Assembly (NCBI RefSeq): GCF_004001325.1
Contig: NZ_AP018722.1
Coordinates: 1,550,001 to 1,614,000, forward strand
Reading direction: 5' to 3'
Source of the DNA: Thiomicrorhabdus aquaedulcis
Lineage (GTDB): Bacteria; Pseudomonadota; Gammaproteobacteria; Thiomicrospirales; Thiomicrospiraceae
Length of the DNA stretch: 64,000 bases
In this document: positions 1-7,295 of the stretch, piece by piece
Position numbering within the stretch: the first letter of the stretch is position 1
Layout of the letters: each line of letters opens with the position of its first letter
Program-made: the position numbers and the translations under genes
Notes under the pieces: generated by a model
Told to the model about the DNA's origin: nothing
What the model saw: the letters and a program-made list of their open reading frames with translations, nothing else
The model's database searches: none

Positions 1-6
1 GGGATT

Positions 7-1338
7 TTAATAGAGTTTTAATTTCGGTTTGACGCGTTTTTCTATAAAGCTGCCAAGCAGTATCCAAAAAAGTTTCCAGCCGCCGTGTAAGGTCATTTGG
101 TGTTGGCGGTAGAGGCTGGCATAAGCCCATTGCGCGAATTTTCCTTCGACCATCCAATGTTTTTTAAACAACTCATCCAATAGGTTGCCAAGAGTTTGGA
201 AGCGGCTGAGGGAAATTAATGTGCCGTGATCATTGTATGCAAAAGGTTTAAGCGGTTGTCCATTAAGTTTGGCTTGCAGATTATAAGTGCATAAGGCAGC
301 CATTTGACTCGCTGCCTGCGCAGTGGGCGGTATTGGGCGCGCAGTTTTATCGTCGCCATTAAGCAAGCATGCACAGTCGCCAATCGCAAAAATGGCGTCT
401 TCGCCTTTTACGTTTAAACAAGAGTCAATTTCCAGCTGGTGGATGCGATTGGTGGGTAGACCAAGTTGGGATAAAAATTGAGGCGCTTTAACACCTGCCG
501 CCCAGACAATAAGATCCGCTTTGATTTCGCCATCGGCGGTAATCAGTTTTTGTGATTGAATGTCCTTTACCATCGTTTGGGTCAGAATGCGCACGCCCTG
601 TTGCTCTAAGGCTTTTTGTGCTTTGCTAGCCAGGGCTATGGGTAGAGCAGGCAAAATACGCTCAAATGCTTCAATCAATGTGACTTGAAGGCTTGTGTGA
701 TGAATTTGTTTAACACCAAATTGCTCTAAGCGATCCACTGCGTTGTAAAGTTCTGCCGCCAGTTCAACGCCAGTTGCGCCCGCACCAACAATCGCAATAT
801 GTACCGGTGGTAATTGCGGTGGAACGTTATATTCGCCGTGCTCGATTTCTTCGTTGGACTCTTCGGAATATTTAAGAAATTGATTTAGAAACGTAAGGTG
901 AAAGTCCTCTGCTTCGTTGGCGGAATCGAGCGTAGTGCAATGTTCGCGCACACCGGCCAAACCAAAATCGTTAGAGCGTGCACCCACCGCGATGACCAAA
1001 TAGTCATATTCGACCGTTCTTTGCGCTAATACCTGTTTATTGTGATGGTCAAACAATGGCGCAAGGGTAAGGTTTTTATTTTGTTTATCAAGGCCAATCA
1101 TCGAACCCATACGATAGTAATAACCGTTTTCGGAAGAGTGCGCTCGGTAGCTAAGTGCTTCCGCACCAGTGTCAAGCGAACCTGCTACCACTTCATGTAA
1201 CAGAGGTTTCCATAGATGCACTCGATTTTGATCAATCAATGTGATTTCAGCTAGGTTCTTTTTGCCAAGTCTTTTACCTAAACGCGTTGCCAACTGCAAT
1301 CCGCCTGCACCACCACCTACGATAACAATCTTTTTCAT
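7..1338 (-). CDS. ndh: Type II NADH dehydrogenase (NDH-2)
   Basis: A 443-residue single-subunit flavoprotein expected to pass electrons from NADH to quinone at the inner face of the cytoplasmic membrane without pumping protons. The N-terminus holds the FAD dinucleotide-binding motif (IVGGGAGG, residues 5-12). A second Rossmann motif (IVGAGATGVELAAE, near residue 183) binds NADH, and AIGDCA near residue 318 closes the FAD site. The C-terminus is hydrophobic and basic (WKLFWILLGSFIEKR), as expected of the amphipathic anchor. The start has a GAGA-like ribosome site about 8 nt upstream. The gene stands alone, downstream of ssrA on the same strand. Confidence in family is high; quinone specificity cannot be read. 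Confidence 0.93.
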   Translation of the reverse strand: MKKIVIVGGGAGGLQLATRLGKRLGKKNLAEITLIDQNRVHLWKPLLHEVVAGSLDTGAEALSYRAHSSENGYYYRMGSMIGLDKQNKNLTLAPLFDHHNKQVLAQRTVEYDYLVIAVGARSNDFGLAGVREHCTTLDSANEAEDFHLTFLNQFLKYSEESNEEIEHGEYNVPPQLPPVHIAIVGAGATGVELAAELYNAVDRLEQFGVKQIHHTSLQVTLIEAFERILPALPIALASKAQKALEQQGVRILTQTMVKDIQSQKLITADGEIKADLIVWAAGVKAPQFLSQLGLPTNRIHQLEIDSCLNVKGEDAIFAIGDCACLLNGDDKTARPIPPTAQAASQMAALCTYNLQAKLNGQPLKPFAYNDHGTLISLSRFQTLGNLLDELFKKHWMVEGKFAQWAYASLYRQHQMTLHGGWKLFWILLGSFIEKRVKPKLKLY

Positions 1339-1515
1339 CTATGCGTTCTCTATACAATCAAATTTATAAAGGTGATTAATTATTGTAGTCACATTAAAAC
1401 TACTAACGTAATAACTTCGCGGGGATACTAATTAAAGCGCCTTAGTTAGATTACAGCAACGAAAAAATAAAGGTAAAAATTTGGATGTTTAAAAAAGTTG
1501 AGCTGACATATCAGG

Positions 1516-1553
1516 CAAAAAAAAACCCGCTTTTCAGTTATAAAAAGCGGGTT
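1516..1553 (-). terminator. Rho-independent terminator of ssrA
   Basis: An 11-bp stem (AACCCGCTTTT at 1524-1534 with its complement at 1543-1553) is bordered on its low-coordinate side by a run of A, which is a U-tract on the minus strand. It lies 13 nt beyond the CCA end of tmRNA. Confidence 0.85.
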
Positions 1554-1565
1554 AATACGTCAATT

Positions 1566-1919
1566 TGGTGGAGATGGGCGGAGTCGAACCGCCGTCCAGA
1601 AAGCTTCCATTTAAAAATCTACATGCTTATTTGGTCTACTAATTTAACTTGAATGTTGCCCGGCCATCAGGGATCACACCAAGCGAGCTTGTAAAGTTTA
1701 GTAAACATTATCCAAACACATAATGAGTACGATTCCGTATAAGTCGATACAGACTAGGGGCTACGAACAACGGGTCTAGTCTGCACCAGCGGGATTAAGC
1801 CGCTAGAGCGTAGTTATCGTCGTTTGCAACTATAACATTTGAACTGAGATTTACGTGCGTAGTTCGTGCACGGCATGCATCTTAAACTTCCGTCTCCCTG
1901 TCGAAACCAAAACACCCCC
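1566..1919 (-). ncRNA. ssrA: Transfer-messenger RNA (tmRNA), tag ANDDNYALAA
   Basis: Rescues stalled ribosomes with SmpB and tags nascent chains for proteolysis. The tRNA-like domain is visible: the minus-strand 5' end GGGGGTG pairs with CATCTCC before ACCA at the 3' end, and the T-arm GGTTCGACTCC is intact. The tag frame runs from 1827 down to 1795: GCA AAC GAC GAT AAC TAC GCT CTA GCG GCT TAA, giving A-N-D-D-N-Y-A-L-A-A. Length is 354 nt, typical of the one-piece form. It lies directly downstream of smpB on the same strand. The Lon protease encoded at 13.3 kb can degrade tagged chains in some bacteria. Confidence 0.96.
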
Positions 1920-1972
1920 ATAATAGAAGAACATTTTAAGCATGTAACAATAAGACTTTGTGTTCAAACCTG

Positions 1973-2000
1973 TTTATAAGGTTTTAAATACTATTTTCAA
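1973..2000 (-). promoter_or_regulatory. Candidate sigma70 promoter for ssrA
   Basis: On the minus strand TTGAAA (1995-2000) and TATAAA (1973-1978) are separated by 16 nt. The start would fall near 1966, giving a leader of about 47 nt to be removed from the tmRNA 5' end. The TATTAT beside the mature 5' end is too close to serve. Confidence 0.5.
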
Positions 2001-2043
2001 GGCCAAAACATTAAAAATAATAAGTTGAATAGTATAACGATTT

Positions 2044-2526
2044 TTAACGGGTGAGTTTCATTATTCTTTGTTTATCGCGATTCCATTCGCGGTCTTTTTC
2101 TGTGGCGCGTTTATCGTAGAGTTTTTTACCCTTTGCCAAACCGATGTCTATTTTAACCTTGCCACTTTTGCCCCAATGCATGTCTAAGGGCACTAAGGTA
2201 TAACCGTCTTTTTCAACCTGACCAATAAGTCGATCAATTTCACGGCGATGCAATAACAATTTACGCAAGCGCAACGGATCGTGAACCGTGTGGCTTGAGG
2301 CGGTAATTAAAGGTTGAATTTGCGCGCCAAACAAAAAGGCTTCGTGATTTTTAAGTAAAATATAGCTCTCTTTTATATTCACTTTACCATCACGAATACT
2401 TTTAATTTCCCAGCCTTCTAGCGCCAAGCCAGCTTCATGCACTTGTTCAATAAAGTAGTCATGCCGTGCTTTTTTGTTTTGTGCAATGGTATTGGAGTGG
2501 TCTTTTTTTTTGGGTTTTTGTGCCAT
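2044..2526 (-). CDS. smpB: SsrA-binding protein SmpB
   Basis: A 160-residue partner of tmRNA that binds its tRNA-like domain and delivers it to stalled ribosomes. The OB-fold core is recognisable from residue 15: [11 protein letters not shown], then [20 protein letters not shown]. The basic C-terminal tail ([22 protein letters not shown]) is the part that enters the mRNA channel. The start has no upstream alternative because poly-Lys codons follow the ATG at once. It is co-directional with ssrA 124 nt downstream and divergent from ratA. Confidence 0.96.
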   Translation of the reverse strand: MAQKPKKKDHSNTIAQNKKARHDYFIEQVHEAGLALEGWEIKSIRDGKVNIKESYILLKNHEAFLFGAQIQPLITASSHTVHDPLRLRKLLLHRREIDRLIGQVEKDGYTLVPLDMHWGKSGKVKIDIGLAKGKKLYDKRATEKDREWNRDKQRIMKLTR

Positions 2527-2764
2527 AGATTATTGCCGTAGGTTAAAAAGTGGGCGTTTACACAACACTCAGCGCGATGAAAAGGCCTAAAATACAATAA
2601 ATATACAATAAATATACAATAGCTGATTATTATAACAGTCGACTTGAACAACATTTTCTTATTTAAATATTAAGTAAGGGCTAAAAACTTTAATTCAAGC
2701 AAGGCTCAACCAAATCGACTTAATAAGCGTGCGCGGTTTTAAGAACGCTTGGCGCTGGCTTTGT

Positions 2765-2770
2765 TATAAT
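2765..2770 (+). promoter_or_regulatory. Extended -10 element upstream of ratA
   Basis: TGTTATAAT is an extended -10 (TG-N-TATAAT) 75 nt before the ratA start, with no good -35 at the usual distance. The 318-nt smpB/ratA gap otherwise holds only AT-rich sequence with a repeated ACAATAAATAT segment near 2592-2620. No other gene is seen in it. Confidence 0.5.
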
Positions 2771-2844
2771 GCGTTGCTTAATCGGCCTATTATCCGACTG
2801 ACATGCTGGTTAACAAGAGTTTTAGACTGGGTTAAATATCTACT

Positions 2845-3273
2845 ATGAAAAAAATTACACGCTCTGCTCTTTTGCCCTATTCGGCAACTCAAATTTATAA
2901 TTTGGTTAATGACGTTAACGCCTACCCCGCTTTTTTACCCTGGTGTGGGGGTGCGCGCGTGGTATCCCAAAACGGTCTAGAAATGATTGCTGAAGTGACC
3001 ATCGCTAAAGCCGGCATTAAGCAAACGTTTCGCACTCGTAATCACTTGGTCCCTCCAGAGCGCATTGGCATGCAACTAGAACAAGGGCCTTTTAAAGCTT
3101 TAACCGGTGAATGGACGTTTAAAGCACTGGATGTAGACGCGTGCAAAATTTTTTTTGAAGTCGAATTTGAAGTAAACAGTTTATTAGGCCTGGCTCTTGG
3201 CCCCATTTTTGAACACATCGCCAGTACCATGGTCGACTCATTTTGCGAACGCGCCAAACACGTTTACGGTTAA
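2845..3273 (+). CDS. ratA: RatA/COQ10 family START-domain protein
   Basis: A 142-residue protein of the polyketide cyclase/START (COQ10) family. Members bind ubiquinone-like lipids. The E. coli homologue was also described as a ribosome-association inhibitor. The family signature is clear: a Y-S-A-x-Q-IYNLVNDV segment near residue 15, YPAFLPWC near residue 28, and a WTFKAL strand near residue 90. It precedes the rnfH homologue by 19 nt, and this pair is conserved next to smpB across gammaproteobacteria. Family is certain; whether its job is quinone chaperoning or ribosome binding cannot be decided from sequence. Confidence 0.88.
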   Translation: MKKITRSALLPYSATQIYNLVNDVNAYPAFLPWCGGARVVSQNGLEMIAEVTIAKAGIKQTFRTRNHLVPPERIGMQLEQGPFKALTGEWTFKALDVDACKIFFEVEFEVNSLLGLALGPIFEHIASTMVDSFCERAKHVYG

Positions 3274-3292
3274 CCCTGCAAGGTCAAGCAAC

Positions 3293-3592
3293 ATGTCCAA
3301 CACCATTCAAATTGAAATAGCCTACGCACCTTCTATGGAGGAGCAGTTTTTGTACACCCAAACGGTCGAGCAAGGCCGTACCGTCGGCCAGGCGTTATCT
3401 CAATCTACTCTACTAACGCGCTTTCCAAACCTAAACACAGAGCACGTTGGCATATTTGGCCGCCCAACCCCCTCTGACACAGTATTGCAAGCCGGCGATC
3501 GCATAGAAGTCTATCGACCACTAAAAATTGATCCGCGCGACCGCCGCCGCCAACAGGTTGAAGAAGAACGTAAACAAGATCGAAAAGCCTAA
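3293..3592 (+). CDS. rnfH: RnfH family ubiquitin-like protein
   Basis: A 99-residue beta-grasp protein of the RnfH/UPF0125 family, partner gene of ratA. The chosen ATG at 3293 follows AAGG at a good distance. An upstream in-frame start would overlap ratA by 77 nt and add unrelated residues. Family landmarks are IEIAYA near the N-terminus, VGIFGR near residue 46, and the closing D-R-I-E-V-Y-R-P-L-K-I-D-P-R-D-R-R-R block. Biochemical role is unknown. No rnf complex genes lie in the window. Confidence 0.9.
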   Translation: MSNTIQIEIAYAPSMEEQFLYTQTVEQGRTVGQALSQSTLLTRFPNLNTEHVGIFGRPTPSDTVLQAGDRIEVYRPLKIDPRDRRRQQVEEERKQDRKA

Positions 3593-3711
3593 AACTTAAG
3601 GTATCTGCCTGCTCTAAAGGATAATTAAGAAATCTAATATATCGCCTTCTTGCGTATAAATGACACTTTTGAGGTTAACCCACGATTTAAAATAACAAGC
3701 ATCCTAAAAAC

Positions 3712-3750
3712 AAAAAGCCGCTCAATTTAGATAATTGAGCGGCTTTTTTT
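3712..3750. terminator. Bidirectional terminator between rnfH and bamE
   Basis: A 13-bp perfect stem (AAGCCGCTCAATT at 3715-3727, complement 3733-3745) is flanked by A-run on the left and T-run on the right. It can stop both rnfH and the convergent bamE. Confidence 0.88.
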
Positions 3751-3797
3751 CAGCTTAGTATTAAAATAGTGTTTAAAGCAATCCTCTTACAACACCT

Positions 3798-4250
3798 TTA
3801 AAACCATCCAAGCCCTAACCAACTGTCGTCTTTATTAAGTTCAACTTTAGAATCACTCACCTGCCAGTCTTTAAGCATTTGATCTTGATCAAACTTTAGC
3901 ACGATGTGCTTGGCCGAGTCTTGATGTAAACGTTCATTCGTACTGTAAAAAGCGTATTCCCAGTGATTAGGCTGAAATGGATTTTTACCTAACGGTGGCC
4001 CTAATAATTCACGCACCTGCTGCTTCGTTAAGCCCGCCTGCAAATACTGAACCGCTTCGGGCTTCATCACATTGCCTTGCGTAAGCGTAGGTTTATAGGG
4101 CTCTAAATAAGAGCACCCAGGTAAAGTAGCCACGCCCAACACCATAAAAAGTGGAATTAATCGGCGAAAAAACGGCTTTAAAAATTCACCCATAACGGTA
4201 TAGTTTAAAAGAGACTTTAAGCGGGTAAACTGAGGATTATTCATAGTCAT
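3798..4250 (-). CDS. bamE: Outer membrane assembly lipoprotein BamE
   Basis: A small lipoprotein (SmpA/OmlA) of the BAM complex that inserts beta-barrels into the outer membrane. A signal peptide ends in lipobox L-P-G-C. The mature part shows QGNVMKPEAVQYLQAGLTK and VRELLGPPLGKNPF, the usual BamE repeat, then W-E-Y-A-F-Y. From the first ATG the signal region is unusually long (46 residues before Cys). The internal ATG at 4193 (MGEFLKPFFRR) gives a more normal 131-residue precursor and may be the true start. It is divergent from fur, an arrangement common in gammaproteobacteria. Confidence 0.9.
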   Translation of the reverse strand: MTMNNPQFTRLKSLLNYTVMGEFLKPFFRRLIPLFMVLGVATLPGCSYLEPYKPTLTQGNVMKPEAVQYLQAGLTKQQVRELLGPPLGKNPFQPNHWEYAFYSTNERLHQDSAKHIVLKFDQDQMLKDWQVSDSKVELNKDDSWLGLGWF

Positions 4251-4361
4251 TTAAATTTAAGTTGCCAATAAATTGAGTTATTATACACGCTAATTTATAT
4301 TTAACGACAACAACGTTGCTTAACGTTAATTAATACAAAAAGTTAGAAATACGAGGTTTAA

Positions 4362-4775
4362 ATGAGCGGAGCGGAGCTAAAAAAGGTCGGTTTAAAAGTC
4401 ACCTTGCCACGACTAAAAATTTTAGAGATTCTTGAAACAGCCGGCGAAGACCATCATCTTACTGCCGAAGACGTCTATAAACTGCTGTTAGAACAACAAG
4501 AAGACGTGGGTTTGGCAACCGTATATCGCGTATTAACTCAATTTGAGCAAGCGGGCATTGTTCGCCGCTTAAACTTTGAAAATAACATCTCTATTTTTGA
4601 ACTCGACACTGGCGACAATCACGATCATTTAGTGTGTCTAAAGACCGGCAAGGTCAAAGAATTTGTTGATCCCGTGATTGAAGAGCGCATTAAAGTTATC
4701 GCCAAAGAAAACGGTTACGACCTATCTTGGCACAGCTTGGTGATTTACGGGGCGCTGGTAAAACAACCAGATTAA
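4362..4775 (+). CDS. fur: Ferric uptake regulator Fur
   Basis: A 137-residue iron-responsive repressor. The winged helix covers residues 1-80 (TLPRLKILEIL, then LATVYRVLTQFEQAGIV recognition helix). The metal-binding and dimer region follows with H-D-H and a C-terminal Asp-Leu-Ser-Trp-His. The motif that is C-x-x-C in E. coli reads V-C-L-K-T-G here, so the second cysteine of that structural zinc site is absent, as in pseudomonad Fur proteins. A GAGG ribosome site lies 5 nt before the ATG. No Fur box is obvious in the short bamE/fur gap. Confidence 0.95.
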   Translation: MSGAELKKVGLKVTLPRLKILEILETAGEDHHLTAEDVYKLLLEQQEDVGLATVYRVLTQFEQAGIVRRLNFENNISIFELDTGDNHDHLVCLKTGKVKEFVDPVIEERIKVIAKENGYDLSWHSLVIYGALVKQPD

Positions 4776-4803
4776 CCTTAAAATTCAGCACATTACACCC
4801 CAT

Positions 4804-4832
4804 AAAAAAGCAGCCCATTTGGCTGTTTTTTT
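4804..4832 (+). terminator. Terminator of fur
   Basis: Short stem CAGCC/GGCTG (4811-4815 with 4821-4825) followed by a T-run, 29 nt after the fur stop. Confidence 0.75.
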
Positions 4833-4865
4833 ATTTTTATCATAATTTAAAAACGTTTGCCACTA

Positions 4866-4877
4866 ACCAGGCCTGGT
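4866..4877. repeat. Palindrome ACCAGGCCTGGT, copy 1
   Basis: Intergenic copy, a perfect 16-bp palindrome when extended to TAACCAGGCCTGGTTA (4864-4879). It lies 27 nt before the small lipoprotein start. Confidence 0.95.
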
Positions 4878-4903
4878 TAAAATAAACAAAGTAAAGAGAA
4901 AGC

Positions 4904-5023
4904 ATGAAAAAACCAATTGCACTCACTGCAAAGCTAATATTAAATGCCCTATTACTCGCAAACCTAACCGCCTGTTCAATCATTCCCGATTTACCTGGGC
5001 CGATTGGCATTCCGGGGATTTGA
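4904..5023 (+). CDS. Small orphan lipoprotein (39 aa)
   Basis: A 39-residue reading frame beginning MKKPIALTAKL with a hydrophobic core and a lipobox L-T-A-C at residues 24-27. The predicted mature lipopeptide is only about 13 residues (C-S-I-I-P-D-L-P-G-P-I-G-I-P-G-I). A purine-rich GAGAAA stretch precedes the ATG at a suitable distance. The Pro/Gly-rich tail does not match a family I can name, although very short lipoproteins ending in GIPG-like tails are a recurring bacterial theme. Expressed-gene status rests on the signal peptide, lipobox and ribosome site together. Confidence 0.6.
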   Translation: MKKPIALTAKLILNALLLANLTACSIIPDLPGPIGIPGI

Positions 5024-5137
5024 TGCAATCAATTAGGTTACTTATCCTAATTAATCTTTTTTACTCATAATCATCCAGTATCACCGTCATCAAAAATCGA
5101 TAAAGTTTGTTTTATAATTCTTTAAAACTCAAAAATC

Positions 5138-5380
5138 TCAAAACCTCTTCAACGTGGCAATATATGTAATACCCGAAATAGGATCAAAGCCTAATTTTTG
5201 GCAGTACCATATAAACTCGACCACATCCAACCTTCTTTGTCCAACCTCAATTTTTCCAATAAACGAATGCGGCTTATCAATCAACTCCGCCGCTTGTCGC
5301 ATAGTTAAGCCCTTAGCTTCGCGCTGCTGGCGAAGCCACTTGGATAAACACTGCGATTCGGGTGTGTATATAGATTTCAT
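5138..5380 (-). CDS. XRE family HTH regulator (80 aa)
   Basis: A single-domain helix-turn-helix protein. The HTH runs from about residue 13 (LSKWLRQQREAKGLTMRQAAELI) through HSFIGKIEVGQRRLDV, the standard Cro/C1-type pattern, leaving no room for an effector domain. It resembles stand-alone repressors that control themselves or a neighbour. Divergent from a small membrane protein, with two related inverted repeats in between (5407-5427 and 5462-5482) that are natural candidates for its operators. No restriction-modification or phage genes lie near. Confidence 0.82.
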   Translation of the reverse strand: MKSIYTPESQCLSKWLRQQREAKGLTMRQAAELIDKPHSFIGKIEVGQRRLDVVEFIWYCQKLGFDPISGITYIATLKRF

Positions 5381-5406
5381 GAGTTGCCATTATGGGAACA
5401 AATGCC

Positions 5407-5427
5407 TTGTACCCAAATCAGGAACTA
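5407..5427. promoter_or_regulatory. Candidate XRE operator O1
   Basis: TTGTACC-N7-GGAACTA, an imperfect inverted repeat with the same half-site sequence, spacer length and spacing as the copy at 5462. It sits 27 nt upstream of the XRE start codon. Confidence 0.5.
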
Positions 5428-5461
5428 ATTATTGCTATTTACGTAAAGTACTTATAAAATC

Positions 5462-5482
5462 CTGTACCCAATAAAGGTACAG
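5462..5482. promoter_or_regulatory. Candidate XRE operator O2
   Basis: CTGTACC-N7-GGTACAG, a perfect 7-bp inverted repeat. It follows a TATAAA hexamer (5453-5458) and so would cover the transcription start of the plus-strand gene at 5492. Confidence 0.6.
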
Positions 5483-5491
5483 ACAATAAAT

Positions 5492-5668
5492 ATGCCGCTA
5501 AATTTAAACGAAAAATTAACACTCTATTCAATAAACGTATTACTGGTTGGATTCTTCATTACTGTGTTTTATCCCAGCATATTAATAATTAAAAAAATTA
5601 AGGTATTTTTAATCCTCAGCATTTTTCAGCTGATTTTACTAGCAGGTGTTTTCTTTACCCAACCGTGA
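5492..5668 (+). CDS. Small two-helix membrane protein (58 aa)
   Basis: A 58-residue frame with a short polar start (MPLNLNEKLTLYS) and two hydrophobic helices (VLLVGFFITVF and VFLILSIFQLILLAGVFF) joined by a basic turn (I-I-K-K-I-K). It starts 10 nt after the perfect inverted repeat at 5462-5482, and its weak ribosome site is AGACAATAA. I recognise no family. The position opposite a minimal XRE regulator suggests that regulator controls it. The downstream wzz follows after 61 nt and may share the transcript. Confidence 0.5.
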   Translation: MPLNLNEKLTLYSINVLLVGFFITVFYPSILIIKKIKVFLILSIFQLILLAGVFFTQP

Positions 5669-5729
5669 GTATTGGACTGCATTTAATGCTTTTAACTACT
5701 CTTAGCTTATACACATTAAAGAAAAAACT

Positions 5730-7079
5730 ATGACCCATCAAACAACAAACACAAACTACACCTCGCAACCAAACCCCATTAACAATTTTCATTTAGATAC
5801 AAAAGAAGATGAAATTGATCTGTTTGAACTGTGGCAAACTATTTGGAATCAAAAAATACTTATTGCTGGCATTACTGTATTGGTAAGTCTTGGAGCCGCA
5901 CTCTATGCGATAAGCCTGCCAAAAACGTATGAAACAAATGCTGTTATCATGCCGCCAAGCCCATCTCAAATTGAAGCGATTTCACTTGCCTCGCTAAAAG
6001 ACTTTGATATTGAACAACCCCAAATTTCAACGGTTTATGAAAACTACCTTGAACAACTTAATCAGACTGAAAGCTTGTTAAGTGTTTTACAGAATCCCGC
6101 CGTTAAAGATTACTTTCAGCAAAAGGAGTTGTCCGATACTAAAAGATTTGAAGTTCTCAGCGAGAGCTTAAACGTATCATTACCAACAGAATCCAAAGAA
6201 AAACTGGTATTCAAAACACTTGAAACAAGTCTTAAATTTGAGGCTCACGACCCTCAAATTACGCTTGATGTAATCAACACACTGTTACAAACGACCGCCA
6301 ATCTTACACAGGCGAGTATTAAGCAAAATTTACTCACGGCTGTTCAAGAAAGAATTAATACTACACAACTTCAACTTAACTTAGAAAATGAGCGTGTTAA
6401 TAGAGAAATTATTGCCGAAATCAGCCGACTTCAAGACCAAGACAATCTTTCGTTAGCGTCGATAAATCAACAAATTGACTTATTAAGAGACAAATCTAAG
6501 CAAGAGCGCCAGTATCGAATTGAACGTTTGAAAATAGACTTTGACATTGCTAAAACCCTTAAAATTGAAGTTCCTGTCAACCCACAAGATTACAATCGCC
6601 AAGCCTCTTCAATCACTAAAGTTGACTTTTCAAACAAAGACCCCTCACGTTATTGGCTTGGTACAAAAATACTGGCGTTAGAAATTAAGTCATTAGAAAA
6701 TCGTCTAAACGAAGATGCTTTTATTGACGAGTTGGCTGAACTTCTCAAGAAAAAAGAAGCCCTAAAACTCAATGTAACCATTGAAAATCTTAAAGCGCGT
6801 AAAGACAACTTTCCTTTTTCGGATAGTTTGCGTAATTTAAAAACCAAACTCGATAGATTGGATCAGATATTTAAACAAGTAACACTAGCTGAATTTACAG
6901 CTTATCGCTTAGTAAAGCCGGCGTATTTGCCGGAAGAGCCCATTAAGCCCAAAAAATCACTCATTGTTGCAGTGGCTTTTATTTTGGGTGGAATGTTAGG
7001 ATTATTGACCGCCCTAATTCGCGGTGCCATATTAAAACGCCGCGCTGAAAATAACATACAAAAACAGCCGACTCTTTAA
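5730..7079 (+). CDS. Wzz/chain-length determinant family protein
   Basis: A 449-residue polysaccharide co-polymerase of the Wzz type. It has a cytosolic N-terminus (EIDLFELWQTIW, the family start), TM1 around residues 44-62, a long helical periplasmic part with coiled-coil stretches (about 150-390), and TM2 near 412-435 preceded by the proline motif PAYLPEEPIKPKKSL. Such proteins set the length of O-antigen or exopolysaccharide chains. No tyrosine-kinase domain follows TM2. Unusually, no glycan polymerase or glycosyltransferase genes are adjacent, so the polymer it serves lies elsewhere. Confidence 0.85.
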   Translation: MTHQTTNTNYTSQPNPINNFHLDTKEDEIDLFELWQTIWNQKILIAGITVLVSLGAALYAISLPKTYETNAVIMPPSPSQIEAISLASLKDFDIEQPQISTVYENYLEQLNQTESLLSVLQNPAVKDYFQQKELSDTKRFEVLSESLNVSLPTESKEKLVFKTLETSLKFEAHDPQITLDVINTLLQTTANLTQASIKQNLLTAVQERINTTQLQLNLENERVNREIIAEISRLQDQDNLSLASINQQIDLLRDKSKQERQYRIERLKIDFDIAKTLKIEVPVNPQDYNRQASSITKVDFSNKDPSRYWLGTKILALEIKSLENRLNEDAFIDELAELLKKKEALKLNVTIENLKARKDNFPFSDSLRNLKTKLDRLDQIFKQVTLAEFTAYRLVKPAYLPEEPIKPKKSLIVAVAFILGGMLGLLTALIRGAILKRRAENNIQKQPTL

Positions 7080-7237
7080 ACCAGAGCACCTTTACAGCCA
7101 GAAAACTAAATTTAACGCCTTTTTATAAGGCGTTAAACACATCTAACATTTCGGCTTAAATTAAAACGCCATCTGCACTACAAAGACCTATAATCGCCTT
7201 AATTTTTCACTGCGCCTAAATCTTAAAAACACTCCGT

Positions 7238-7269
7238 AAAGTGTTTGACCAGGCCTGGTTAAACACTTT
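7238..7269. terminator. Palindrome-cored hairpin before hrpB (contains ACCAGGCCTGGT copy 2)
   Basis: AAAGTGTTT and AAACACTTT arms extend the palindrome at 7248-7259 into a 32-nt near-perfect stem with one G/T mismatch, followed by a T-rich stretch. It is likely to terminate transcription from wzz. Confidence 0.65.
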
Positions 7270-7295
7270 ATTTTGATTCTTCTAGGCTCACTACC

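Noticed and set aside
1919-1930. TATTAT next to the tmRNA 5' end as its promoter
   Set aside because: It abuts the mature 5' end, leaving no room for the transcription start. The TTGAAA-16-TATAAA pair upstream fits better.
4250-4361. Fur box in the bamE/fur gap
   Set aside because: No good match to GATAATGATAATCATTATC on either strand by eye; only AT-rich sequence.
4840-5028. 62-residue minus-strand frame opposite the small lipoprotein
   Set aside because: No ribosome site, and the plus-strand frame has a signal peptide and lipobox.
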